From assembly GCA_964477265.1 (NCBI GenBank), contig CAYZDJ010000003.1, positions 1 to 64,000 of the forward strand: a stretch of 64,000 bases of DNA, written 5' to 3'. Below the pieces are notes generated by a model. The model saw nothing but the letters and a program-made list of their open reading frames with translations. It was not told the DNA's origin and searched no databases. Both the position numbers and the translations under genes were made by a program. The stretch is from CAIVPM01 sp964477265. GTDB lineage: Bacteria; Bacteroidota; Bacteroidia; Chitinophagales; Chitinophagaceae. Every line of letters starts with the position of its first letter. Position 1 is the stretch's first letter. Of the stretch, positions 24,394-31,625 are shown piece after piece.

Positions 24394-25047
24394 TTATAAA
24401 TTGGCTTTAAGTTCTAATAAAAATGATTTTATATTTTGTAGAGATTCTTTCAATTGCACATCAACTGTAGTTTTATGTTGATTGGCTTTTAAATAATCTT
24501 TTGCACCTTCTACGCTAAACTTTCTTTCACGCAGCAAGTGATAAATTGTTTTCAGGGTTTTAATGTCTTCTGGCCTGAACAATCTATCTCCTTTTTTATT
24601 TTTTTTGGGCTGAAGAATGTCAAACTGATTTTCCCATAAACGAATTTGAGAGTTGTTTACATTAAACCATTTTGCAACAATGCTTATAGAATAATATTGT
24701 TTTTTATTCAATTCATCATCATCTGGAATATCAATAAAATCAACATTTGTAGCAATTTCTGCAAAAGATTTTCTGCCACGTTTTTGCTTAATTTTTTCAA
24801 CAAGAATATGTGGTCTTTCTTTTCTTGGCCGCCCTCTTTTGCGTTTAATAATATCCTGGTAAACTGTTATTATAGGTTCAGCAATTTTCTCTTCAACTTC
24901 TATAATTACAGGTTTAGGGCGTAATGTTTGAATAGGGTTGACTTCTTCAACTTTTGTTTCAACAATAATTTTTTCTTCAACCTTTTTTGGTTTAGGTTGA
25001 TGTGGTGGAATTGTTCCTCCAAATAAATCTAATTGTTGATGCGACAT
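24394..25047 (-). CDS. MerR-family transcriptional regulator with AT-hook-like N-terminus
   Basis: A 217-residue protein. The MerR-type winged helix lies at about 117-188 (YYSISIVAKWFNVNNSQIRLWENQF, then KGDRLFRPEDIKTL). MerR proteins usually begin with this domain; here ~115 extra residues precede it, including KRKRGRPRKERP (68-79) and KQKRGRKS (88-95), which look like AT-hooks that grip AT-rich minor grooves. The C-terminal effector-binding part is short. It abuts the thioredoxin-like gene, and similar MerR proteins are common in Bacteroidota. Targets unknown. Confidence 0.8.
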   Translation of the reverse strand: MSHQQLDLFGGTIPPHQPKPKKVEEKIIVETKVEEVNPIQTLRPKPVIIEVEEKIAEPIITVYQDIIKRKRGRPRKERPHILVEKIKQKRGRKSFAEIATNVDFIDIPDDDELNKKQYYSISIVAKWFNVNNSQIRLWENQFDILQPKKNKKGDRLFRPEDIKTLKTIYHLLRERKFSVEGAKDYLKANQHKTTVDVQLKESLQNIKSFLLELKANL

Positions 25048-25090
25048 ATTGTAAAAATAATGATATACTCAAAGAAACAATAAAACACAA

Positions 25091-26569
25091 TTAATATGCC
25101 CTTGCAAACAAAACCCTTTCCTTGCTTGCATTTCCTGTTAAAATGCACCTGCCACTTTCCTGCAAATTGTTTAATGGAATACAACGAATGGTTGCTTTTG
25201 TAAGCTCTTTAATTTTTTCTTCTGTTTCAGATGTTCCATCCCAATGTGCAGAAACAAAGCCTGTTTTTGTATCTAATACATTTACAAAATCATCCCAAGT
25301 ATTTGCTTCTGTTATATGCTCATCTCTAAAATGTTTTGCTTTGTTAAACATATGTAATTGAATTTCTTCTAACAATTCTTTTACATAAAAAGCAATGCCA
25401 TCAAGTGTTACAGAAGATTTTGTTTTTGTATCTCTTCTTGCAACTTCAATTACATTATTACCTAAATCTCTAACACCAATTGCTAAACGCACAGGAACAC
25501 CTTGTAATTCATATTGTGCAAATTTCCAACCTGGTCGTGCATTATCGCTGTTATCAAACTTTACTCTTATACCCAAATCTTTAAGATGATGCATAATTTC
25601 ATTCACCTTATTTGTTATCAATCCAAGCTCTTCATCATTTTTAAAAATTGGTACAATAACCACTTGCAAAGGAGCAATTTTTGGTGGCAAAATCAAACCA
25701 TCATCATCGCTATGAGCCATAACCAAACCACCAATTAATCTTGTGCTAACACCCCAGCTTGTAGCCCACACATAATCCAATTTATTTTCCTTATCACTAA
25801 ACTTAACATCAAATGCTTTGGCAAAATTTTGACCTAAGAAATGAGATGTGCCAGCCTGTAACGCTTTGCCATCTTGCATTAAAGCTTCTATACAATAAGT
25901 ATCTTCTGCACCAGCAAAACGTTCATTAGCAGTTTTTACACCTTTAATTACAGGCACAGCCATATAGTTTTCTACAAAGTCTGCATATACATGTAACATC
26001 TTTTCTGTTTCTTCAATGGCTTCTTGTTTGGTGCTATGAGCTGTATGACCTTCTTGCCACAAAAACTCTGCTGTACGCAAAAACAAACGAGTTCTCATTT
26101 CCCAACGTACAACATTTGCCCATTGATTTACAAGAATTGGTAAGTCTCTGTAAGATTGAATCCAACCTTTATATGTATTCCAAATAATAGCTTCACTAGT
26201 TGGACGAACCACTAATTCTTCTTCTAATTTTGCTTCTGGGTCAACCATTAATTTGCCTTTATGATTAGGGTCAGCCTTTAAACGATAGTGTGTTACAATA
26301 GCACACTCTTTTGCAAAGCCTTCAGCATTTTTTTCTTCAGCCTCAAATAAACTTTTTGGTACAAACAAAGGAAAGTAAGCATTTACGTGTCCTGTATCTT
26401 TAAACATTTTATCCAACACGTCTCTCATGTTTTCCCAAAGTGCATAACCATAAGGTTTTATAACCATACAACCACGCACAGCACTATAATCTGCCAGTTG
26501 TCCCTTTAAAATAAGGTCGTTATACCACTGACTGTAATCTTGTCCTCTGCTCGTAAGTTCTTTTGCCAT
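25091..26569 (-). CDS. proS: Prolyl-tRNA synthetase (archaeal/eukaryotic type)
   Basis: Charges tRNA-Pro. At 492 residues it matches the short archaeal/eukaryotic-type ProRS (ProS type 3) common in Bacteroidota rather than the long bacterial form with an editing insert. The class II core includes VRPTSEAIIWNTYKGWIQSYRDLP, the motif 2 segment WEMRTRLFLRTAEFLWQEGHTAH, and motif 3-like WGVSTRLIGGLVMAHSDDDGL, followed by the anticodon-binding domain. A normal ATG start MAKELTSRGQDYSQWY. Like lysS and cysS it is preceded by an AATCTTCAAAT-type repeat. Confidence 0.96.
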   Translation of the reverse strand: MAKELTSRGQDYSQWYNDLILKGQLADYSAVRGCMVIKPYGYALWENMRDVLDKMFKDTGHVNAYFPLFVPKSLFEAEEKNAEGFAKECAIVTHYRLKADPNHKGKLMVDPEAKLEEELVVRPTSEAIIWNTYKGWIQSYRDLPILVNQWANVVRWEMRTRLFLRTAEFLWQEGHTAHSTKQEAIEETEKMLHVYADFVENYMAVPVIKGVKTANERFAGAEDTYCIEALMQDGKALQAGTSHFLGQNFAKAFDVKFSDKENKLDYVWATSWGVSTRLIGGLVMAHSDDDGLILPPKIAPLQVVIVPIFKNDEELGLITNKVNEIMHHLKDLGIRVKFDNSDNARPGWKFAQYELQGVPVRLAIGVRDLGNNVIEVARRDTKTKSSVTLDGIAFYVKELLEEIQLHMFNKAKHFRDEHITEANTWDDFVNVLDTKTGFVSAHWDGTSETEEKIKELTKATIRCIPLNNLQESGRCILTGNASKERVLFARAY

Positions 26570-26586
26570 TTATATTTTATATTTTT

Positions 26587-26599
26587 ATTTGAAGATTTG
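26587..26599 (-). repeat. AATCTTCAAAT-family repeat before proS
   Basis: CAAATCTTCAAAT on the minus strand, 18-30 bases upstream of proS, same orientation as before lysS and cysS. Confidence 0.6.
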
Positions 26600-26689
26600 A
26601 AATTGCTAACTAGCTTTAACCGTCAAATTTTAATTTTTTATGATTTTTTTAACATATTTTAACAAAGCAAAATATTATTTGGTAAAATA

Positions 26690-26719
26690 TTTGTTTGCTT
26701 TGTGTTATAATTAGATTTG
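26690..26719 (+). promoter_or_regulatory. Strong Bacteroidota promoter: TTTG-N18-TAGATTTG
   Basis: TTTG (26690-26693), 18-base spacer, exact -7 box TAGATTTG (26712-26719). It points to the Tyr/Asn/Gly-rich lipoprotein gene 45 bases downstream. Confidence 0.65.
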
Positions 26720-26764
26720 GCAAATGTAGGCTAACAAAGTATTTCAAATTTTAAACTGTTTTTT

Positions 26765-27610
26765 ATGAAATCAAGATATCTACTTCCGCTTTTTGTTTTG
26801 AGTTTGTTTTTTACTGCTTGTTCATCAAGATACAAAACGACTCAAACACCAGATGATATGTATTATTCGCCTGTAGAAACAAAAGATGATGTTGCTGCAA
26901 ATAATGATAACAATACTAATGCAAACAATAATTATAACTACGATGATTATTATTTACGCCATAAAGTAAGGAATCGTGGTTATTGGGGTGCTATTGATGA
27001 TTATCCTTACTGGAATGACAGCAGGTATTACAGCTACAACAACTGGAGTTATTACAATAGCTATAATGGCTGGAATGGATACAATGGCTACAGCTATAAT
27101 CCATATAACTACAATAATAATGGCTGGGGATGCTACAACAATGGTTGGTATGGCAACTATTACAATAACTATTATGGATACAATAGCTGGAATTATGGAT
27201 ATGGCAATGGCTGGCAAAGCTATAACAATTGGTATGGCAATTATTACAGCCCATATTATGGTTATGGGTATTATGGTTGGAATTATCCTTATTATGGTTA
27301 TGGTGGATATTATATACCTGGGCAATACCATGCACCAAGCAACATAAAATCTTATTCGCCTACAAAAACACTTACTTACGGCAACCAAAATTATAATAAC
27401 AACAATTATAACAGCAGTACTCAAACTGGTTCAAACAGAGCTAACGATACAAAAAATACTTCTACCCGTAGTTCATCAAATAGTGGTGATAGCTGGAGTA
27501 ATCCTTCACGAACTTTTAGTAATCCATCTACTACTCCAAGTAGCAATGCTGGTGGTAATAGTGGTGGCTTTAATAGTAAAGGAAGCAGTACAGGAAAACC
27601 AAGAGGCTAA
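26765..27610 (+). CDS. Tyr/Asn/Gly-rich low-complexity lipoprotein
   Basis: A 281-residue protein with a lipoprotein signal ending in FFTAC (Cys19), an acidic segment, then ~130 residues made almost only of Tyr, Asn, Gly, Trp and Ser (units such as YNGWNGYNGYSYNPYN), and a Ser/Thr/Asn-rich C-terminus with short glycine runs. No enzymatic motif. The composition resembles self-assembling or adhesive surface proteins; that is inference. It has one of the best promoters of the window, so it may be highly expressed. Followed after a repeat by the FadL-like porin gene. Confidence 0.7.
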   Translation: MKSRYLLPLFVLSLFFTACSSRYKTTQTPDDMYYSPVETKDDVAANNDNNTNANNNYNYDDYYLRHKVRNRGYWGAIDDYPYWNDSRYYSYNNWSYYNSYNGWNGYNGYSYNPYNYNNNGWGCYNNGWYGNYYNNYYGYNSWNYGYGNGWQSYNNWYGNYYSPYYGYGYYGWNYPYYGYGGYYIPGQYHAPSNIKSYSPTKTLTYGNQNYNNNNYNSSTQTGSNRANDTKNTSTRSSSNSGDSWSNPSRTFSNPSTTPSSNAGGNSGGFNSKGSSTGKPRG

Positions 27611-27612
27611 AA

Positions 27613-27717
27613 ACCCCTAACCCTTAAAGGGGAATATTGTTTTCAACTTAAATATTTTTTCTTAATCATTTAAAAAACAAATCCACTTTTTCTAATTCCC
27701 CTTTAGGGGTTAGGGGT
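27613..27717. repeat. Inverted CCCCTAACCC repeat pair
   Basis: Two 23-base arms (27613-27635 and 27695-27717) are inverted copies with a single mismatch; each arm also pairs internally (CCCCTTTAGGGG type). It lies between the low-complexity lipoprotein and the porin gene and could form a long hairpin in the transcript. Confidence 0.75.
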
Positions 27718-27729
27718 GGTGTATATTTT

Positions 27730-29250
27730 ATGAAATATTTACTACTCATCTCAACTACTCTTTTTTGCAGCTATGCTTTTTCGCAAACACCAGAAGAAGG
27801 ATTAAGAACTGTGTGGTTTATTCAAAATGGAACAGCACGAACCAATGCAATTGGTGGTGCAATAGGAAGTTTAGGTGGCGATATCTCTGCTGCAAACATT
27901 AACCCTGCTGGATTGGGAATGTACAGAACCAGCGAATTTGTTTTAAGTGCAGGTGCTTTAAAAAACAATAACAGCTTTGACTACAGAGGCACAACAAGTA
28001 GTAATGATAAAAGTATTTTCAGGTATGGACCAATGGGTTTTGTTTTTGGGCAAAGCACAGGTAAAAAAAATAGTCTCGCTTTTTCTTTTTCTGTAAATCA
28101 ATTAGCAAGCTATAACAATAGAATAACTTTTAGTGGCTTTAATAATTACAGCAGTTTCAGCGAACAGTTTATTGAGGAATTGGCACGAGACAATGCAGAT
28201 ACAAATGCTGCTTTAAGTAATTATATTTTTGGTTCAACACTTGCATTTAGAACTTATTTGGTAGATACATTAAATGACGCATCAGGAAAATTTATAGGAT
28301 ACAAAAGCCTTGTTCCAATTACATCTGGTGTTAATCAATATTATAATGCCTTAACAAAAGGAGGATACCACGAAATAGCAATTGGCTTTGCTGGCAGCGA
28401 AAATAATAAATGGTATTATGGAGGAACTTTAACCATTCCTTTAGTGAGCTATCAAAGGATTTTGGATTATAGCGAATATGATGCAACCACTAATATAAAC
28501 AACAAGTTTGGCTACTTTAAATTTAATGAAAACCTGAAATCTTTTGGCGTAGGTATTGGTTTAAAGCTTGGTGCAATTTATAGGCCCAATGAAAACGTAA
28601 GGTTAGGATTGGCTTTTCACACACCACAATTTATTGGTTTTAAAGATAGAATTAGAGCAAGTATGACCACTAATACCGAAAGTTTAAAAGGAACTTTAAG
28701 TGAAAGCAGCAATGCTTTAAACGACAATAATCCTGGAGAAAGAAAATACACAGTTACCACACCATATAGGGCAATTGCAAGTGCAAGCTATTTTTTTAAC
28801 AGTAGTGAAAATGTAAAGCAACAACGTGGTTTTATAAGTGCCGATATTGAATTTGTAAATTACAGGGGTGTTCGTTTTAGTAAAACAAATGAATATGGAG
28901 AGAGCGTAAGAGGATATTACAAAACATTAAATAATACTGTAAAAGAAATTTATAAAGGCAATGTAAACTTTAAGGTTGGTGGTGAATTAAAATTTAATCC
29001 AGTTGCAGTACGTTTAGGTGCTGCTTATTATGGCAGTCCTTACGAAGATGAAACAATAAAAGCTGACAGATTTGTTTTAAGTGGTGGTTTGGGATACAGA
29101 GCAAAAGGAATGTTTATTGACTTGTCTTTTTCGCAAGCCATTGTTAACGAAGCCCAATTTCCTTACAGGCTAAATGATGTTGCCAATACCTATGCAGTAC
29201 AAACAGGCAATGCACAAACTGTAATGATGACAGTAGGCTTTAAATTATAA
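27730..29250 (+). CDS. Outer-membrane protein, OmpP1/FadL-like
   Basis: A 506-residue outer-membrane beta-barrel of the OmpP1/FadL/TodX type that imports hydrophobic compounds. Signal peptide MKYLLLISTTLFCSYAFSQ. Conserved N-terminal segment ARTNAIGGAIGSLGGDISAANINPAGLGMYR (NPAG motif) followed by alternating beta strands and a C-terminal MMTVGFKL with terminal hydrophobic residues for BAM recognition. Length fits the family. It lies 12 bases after the inverted repeat, and no Bacteroidota promoter was recognised between it and the lipoprotein gene. Confidence 0.85.
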   Translation: MKYLLLISTTLFCSYAFSQTPEEGLRTVWFIQNGTARTNAIGGAIGSLGGDISAANINPAGLGMYRTSEFVLSAGALKNNNSFDYRGTTSSNDKSIFRYGPMGFVFGQSTGKKNSLAFSFSVNQLASYNNRITFSGFNNYSSFSEQFIEELARDNADTNAALSNYIFGSTLAFRTYLVDTLNDASGKFIGYKSLVPITSGVNQYYNALTKGGYHEIAIGFAGSENNKWYYGGTLTIPLVSYQRILDYSEYDATTNINNKFGYFKFNENLKSFGVGIGLKLGAIYRPNENVRLGLAFHTPQFIGFKDRIRASMTTNTESLKGTLSESSNALNDNNPGERKYTVTTPYRAIASASYFFNSSENVKQQRGFISADIEFVNYRGVRFSKTNEYGESVRGYYKTLNNTVKEIYKGNVNFKVGGELKFNPVAVRLGAAYYGSPYEDETIKADRFVLSGGLGYRAKGMFIDLSFSQAIVNEAQFPYRLNDVANTYAVQTGNAQTVMMTVGFKL

Positions 29251-29357
29251 AAGTTGACTATTTACAAACTATTTAATAAAATAAAGCGTAGGTATTAGTA
29301 GAAGTTCTTAAAAAAATGTTAATTAAACTAATTTTTCAAAAAAAAGTCATTATTCAG

Positions 29358-29393
29358 GCAACGAAAACACAAAAAAAAGCGTCTATATATGTA
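29358..29393 (+). promoter_or_regulatory. ECF-type promoter, copy 1 (orphan)
   Basis: GCAACG (29358-29363), exactly 17 bases, then GTCTATATATGTA (29381-29393). The same arrangement lies directly upstream of the ECF sigma gene at 31013-31048. Confidence 0.6.
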
Positions 29394-29528
29394 AGGGATT
29401 TACTTAAAAGAAAAAGTTATGATTTTAGAAAACTTTAACAATTGGTAAACAGGTTTGGCAAGAGATTTGAAATATATATTTTATAAAAATGTCTCATAAA
29501 ACAACTCGGTTCTTTCGAGATTGTTTTT
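29391..29528 (+). ncRNA. Candidate small RNA driven by ECF-type promoter
   Basis: A transcript from the promoter above would run ~135 bases to the terminator-like hairpin 29500-29528. It contains a 9-codon ORF (MILENFNNW, 29419-29448) behind an A-rich leader. Proposed only from promoter and terminator positions. Confidence 0.4.
29500..29528 (+). terminator. Terminator-like hairpin
   Basis: Stem AACAACTCG / CGAG(A)TTGTT with one bulged A, followed by a T run. Confidence 0.6.
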
Positions 29529-29553
29529 CTCATAAGCAGTTAGTTTTGGTTGA

Positions 29554-29575
29554 GGGCTCGATTTCTATCGAGCCC
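29554..29575. terminator. Hairpin between porin region and amidase
   Basis: Perfect 9-bp stem GGGCTCGAT / ATCGAGCCC with TTCT loop; weak T tract, so terminator function is less certain. Confidence 0.5.
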
Positions 29576-29589
29576 AACTCTTTTATAAC

Positions 29590-30771
29590 CTATTTGTCTT
29601 TCTTTACATCGTTTAACCAATCTACAATTCCTTTATATACAGCTTCTGCTGTTTGTTTATGAAATTCTGGGTCGGCAAGTTTCTTCTCATCTTCTTTATT
29701 GCTTAAAAAAGCCACCTCAAGCAAAGTATTTACAAAATCGGTAGGGCCATTGAGGCCAAAATTAAAATTGCCAACATTACCATATTCATCAAGTCCTATT
29801 TGCTGCATACGTTTAAGTATAGTTAAACTTGGTGGGCGAAAACCAATATACCTGTAAAAAGTACCACAACCTTTTATGTTTTTATCGCTGTTTGAATTAA
29901 GATGAAAGCTAATAACAAAATCTGGCTTTTGCTGCTGCAAATAAATTATCCTGTCTTTCATATCAAGTGTGGTATCTGTTTCTCTTGTCATTACTACACT
30001 ATCAACACCTTTGCTTATTAAATATTTTTTTAATTCTTCTGCAAAAAGTAAAGTATAGTTTTTTTCAAGAATTTTAGTTGTAGCACCTGCTGCTCCTAAA
30101 TTGGTGCCTCCATGCCCAGCATCAATGCCTATTTTTAAGCATTTTATTTCCATGTTTTTGGGTTGATGCTTAACCTTTATTACAAGTTGATTATTGTTGT
30201 AATAAATAGTATAGCCCCATTGCTGCTTATGGTTTAGTTCAATGGTTACTTGCATCACATCTTCGCTGGTTTGGTTGTAATACACGTTTTTTATTTCTTG
30301 TATAGATGAGGTTAATTGCGTAATCCAATTGGTATTGCTTTGTGTGCCAAATATTTCAAGTTGAATGGCGTTTGGCTCAGTTTGCATCCAGCTTCTGTAG
30401 GGTAATTTTTCTTCTAAATTTATTGTTACAATATCGTAGCCTGTGCTATCTACGCCAAATACATTAAAGTTGCTGCTTAGGTAATATGGTTTTTCTTTTA
30501 AGGTAGAGTCTATTGTAAAGTATTGCCTTTCTATGTATCCTATCCTGTTTTTAGATAGCTGCACTTTGCAGGCAGCAGGTTTTGTAGTGTCTAGTATTCT
30601 CAGCAAAACATTTGTATCTATGTAGGTCATTTTTGCACCACCCAATCTGTCTTCTCCCACACCATATAAAAGTGATGGAAGCTTGCCACTTGTTTTTGCC
30701 AAAAAATGTGATTGAGAAAATGAATTGAAATAAAGTATTGATAGAAAAATGACGATGAATATTTTTTTCAT
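29590..30771 (-). CDS. N-acetylmuramoyl-L-alanine amidase (Amidase_3)
   Basis: Cuts the amide bond between N-acetylmuramic acid and L-alanine in peptidoglycan. A 393-residue exported protein with a signal peptide (ends FSQS), an N-terminal ~200-residue beta-rich region that may bind cell wall or a regulator, and a C-terminal Amidase_3 domain: zinc ligands in IGIDAGHGGTN, Glu in LEKNYT, SFHLNSN, and the catalytic glutamate in LLEVAFLSN. A second, shorter amidase gene lies at 35171. No EnvC-type regulator is adjacent. Confidence 0.92.
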   Translation of the reverse strand: MKKIFIVIFLSILYFNSFSQSHFLAKTSGKLPSLLYGVGEDRLGGAKMTYIDTNVLLRILDTTKPAACKVQLSKNRIGYIERQYFTIDSTLKEKPYYLSSNFNVFGVDSTGYDIVTINLEEKLPYRSWMQTEPNAIQLEIFGTQSNTNWITQLTSSIQEIKNVYYNQTSEDVMQVTIELNHKQQWGYTIYYNNNQLVIKVKHQPKNMEIKCLKIGIDAGHGGTNLGAAGATTKILEKNYTLLFAEELKKYLISKGVDSVVMTRETDTTLDMKDRIIYLQQQKPDFVISFHLNSNSDKNIKGCGTFYRYIGFRPPSLTILKRMQQIGLDEYGNVGNFNFGLNGPTDFVNTLLEVAFLSNKEDEKKLADPEFHKQTAEAVYKGIVDWLNDVKKDK

Positions 30772-30864
30772 TGACGACTATTTTTACCACTGAGGCACAG
30801 AGTACACAGGGAATTTTGATAAGTATATTTTCAAAAGTATAACTTAGAGTTATATGATGCAAAA

Positions 30865-30942
30865 ATGTTGAATAGTATTGAAACTGTTGAATGGTGCCAA
30901 CGCCACTAAAGCTAAATAGAATTGTTACAGTCTGGACAATAA
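30865..30942 (+). repeat. GGTGCCAACGCC dispersed repeat, copy 1
   Basis: A 24-base identical core (30885-30908, containing GGTGCCAACGCCACTA), preceded by TGTTGAATA and followed ~23 bases later by CTGGACAATAA. The copy at 40893-40973 is in reverse orientation. Confidence 0.8.
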
Positions 30943-30971
30943 AAAAAAATCTATTCCGTGAAACGGAAAAA

Positions 30972-30989
30972 AATCTGTGTATCTGTGGC
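30972..30989 (+). repeat. AATCTGTGTATCTGTGGC repeat
   Basis: Exact copy also at 33069-33086; one-base variants at 33027-33044 (reverse) and 55772-55789. Confidence 0.75.
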
Positions 30990-31012
30990 AACAAAAAAAT
31001 ATTTACCACAAT

Positions 31013-31048
31013 GCAATGTTTTGTTTTAAAAATTAGTCTATATATGTA
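31013..31048 (+). promoter_or_regulatory. ECF-type promoter of the sigma factor gene, copy 2
   Basis: GCAATG (31013-31018), exactly 17 bases, GTCTATATATGTA (31036-31048), ending 9 bases before the sigma factor ATG. Its match to copy 1 in an otherwise unrelated region suggests autoregulation. Confidence 0.6.
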
Positions 31049-31057
31049 GCCAGCAAA

Positions 31058-31606
31058 ATGGATACACAGCAAATTATAAAAAACTGCTTAAAGAATAACA
31101 GGCAAGCACAGCAACAATTGTATAGCTTATATGCAAGCAATATGTTGGGCTTGTGTTATAGATATACCAAGAGTTTGCATGATGCTGAAGATGTGTTGCA
31201 GGAAGGATTTGTGCGAGTGTTTACCAACTTGCACCAATATAAAAATGATGGTGAGCTGGGTGCGTGGATAAGGAAAATAATGGTAAACACAGCATTGACT
31301 TATTTGCAAAAGCACAGCAGGTATAAAAAGGATTTGGAGTTGGATAACATTGGCTTGCATCCAATAGCTGACAACGAACCTGAAGTGAATATGAACATGA
31401 AAGATTTGGTAGAATGCGTGAGAAAATTACCTACTAATTATCAAACTATTTTTAACCTTGTTGCAGTTGAAGGCTACAGCCAGATTGAAATTGCAGAAAT
31501 GATGCAAACCAATATTAATACAGTGAGAAGTAATTTTATGAGGGCAAGAACAATGCTTATAAAAATGATAGATAAAGAACAAATGGGCAAATCGTTGAGC
31601 AAGTAA
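31058..31606 (+). CDS. ECF RNA polymerase sigma factor
   Basis: A 182-residue extracytoplasmic-function sigma factor. Region 2 is seen in LYSLYASNMLGLCYRYTKSLHDAEDVLQEGFVRVFTNL, and region 4 in CVRKLPTNYQTIFNLVAVEGYSQIEIAEMMQTNINTVRSNFMRARTML, a typical HTH. Directs RNA polymerase to a specific promoter set. The next gene, 19 bases downstream, encodes a membrane protein with a short cytoplasmic N-terminus, probably its regulator. The upstream GCAATG-N17-GTC element is a candidate self-recognised promoter. Confidence 0.93.
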   Translation: MDTQQIIKNCLKNNRQAQQQLYSLYASNMLGLCYRYTKSLHDAEDVLQEGFVRVFTNLHQYKNDGELGAWIRKIMVNTALTYLQKHSRYKKDLELDNIGLHPIADNEPEVNMNMKDLVECVRKLPTNYQTIFNLVAVEGYSQIEIAEMMQTNINTVRSNFMRARTMLIKMIDKEQMGKSLSK

Positions 31607-31625
31607 AACGTTTAATAAAACAGAA

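Larger units (their letters stand above)
29251..29589. other. 339-base intergenic region with ECF promoter, possible sRNA and two hairpins
   Basis: No protein gene of normal size. It contains an ECF-type promoter copy (29358-29393), a 9-codon ORF (29419-29448) and hairpins at 29500-29528 and 29554-29575. Confidence 0.6.
30772..31057. other. 286-base intergenic region with repeats before sigma gene
   Basis: Contains the GGTGCCAACGCC repeat (30865-30942), an AATCTGTGTATCTGTGGC repeat (30972-30989) and the ECF promoter (31013-31048). No gene found. Confidence 0.6.

Noticed and set aside
26954..27424. Long open frames opposite and in alternative frames of the Tyr/Asn-rich lipoprotein
   Set aside because: They are low-complexity Ile/Val/Met or Cys/His/Ser-rich products of a repetitive codon pattern, with no start context or family; the lipoprotein with signal peptide is the real gene.
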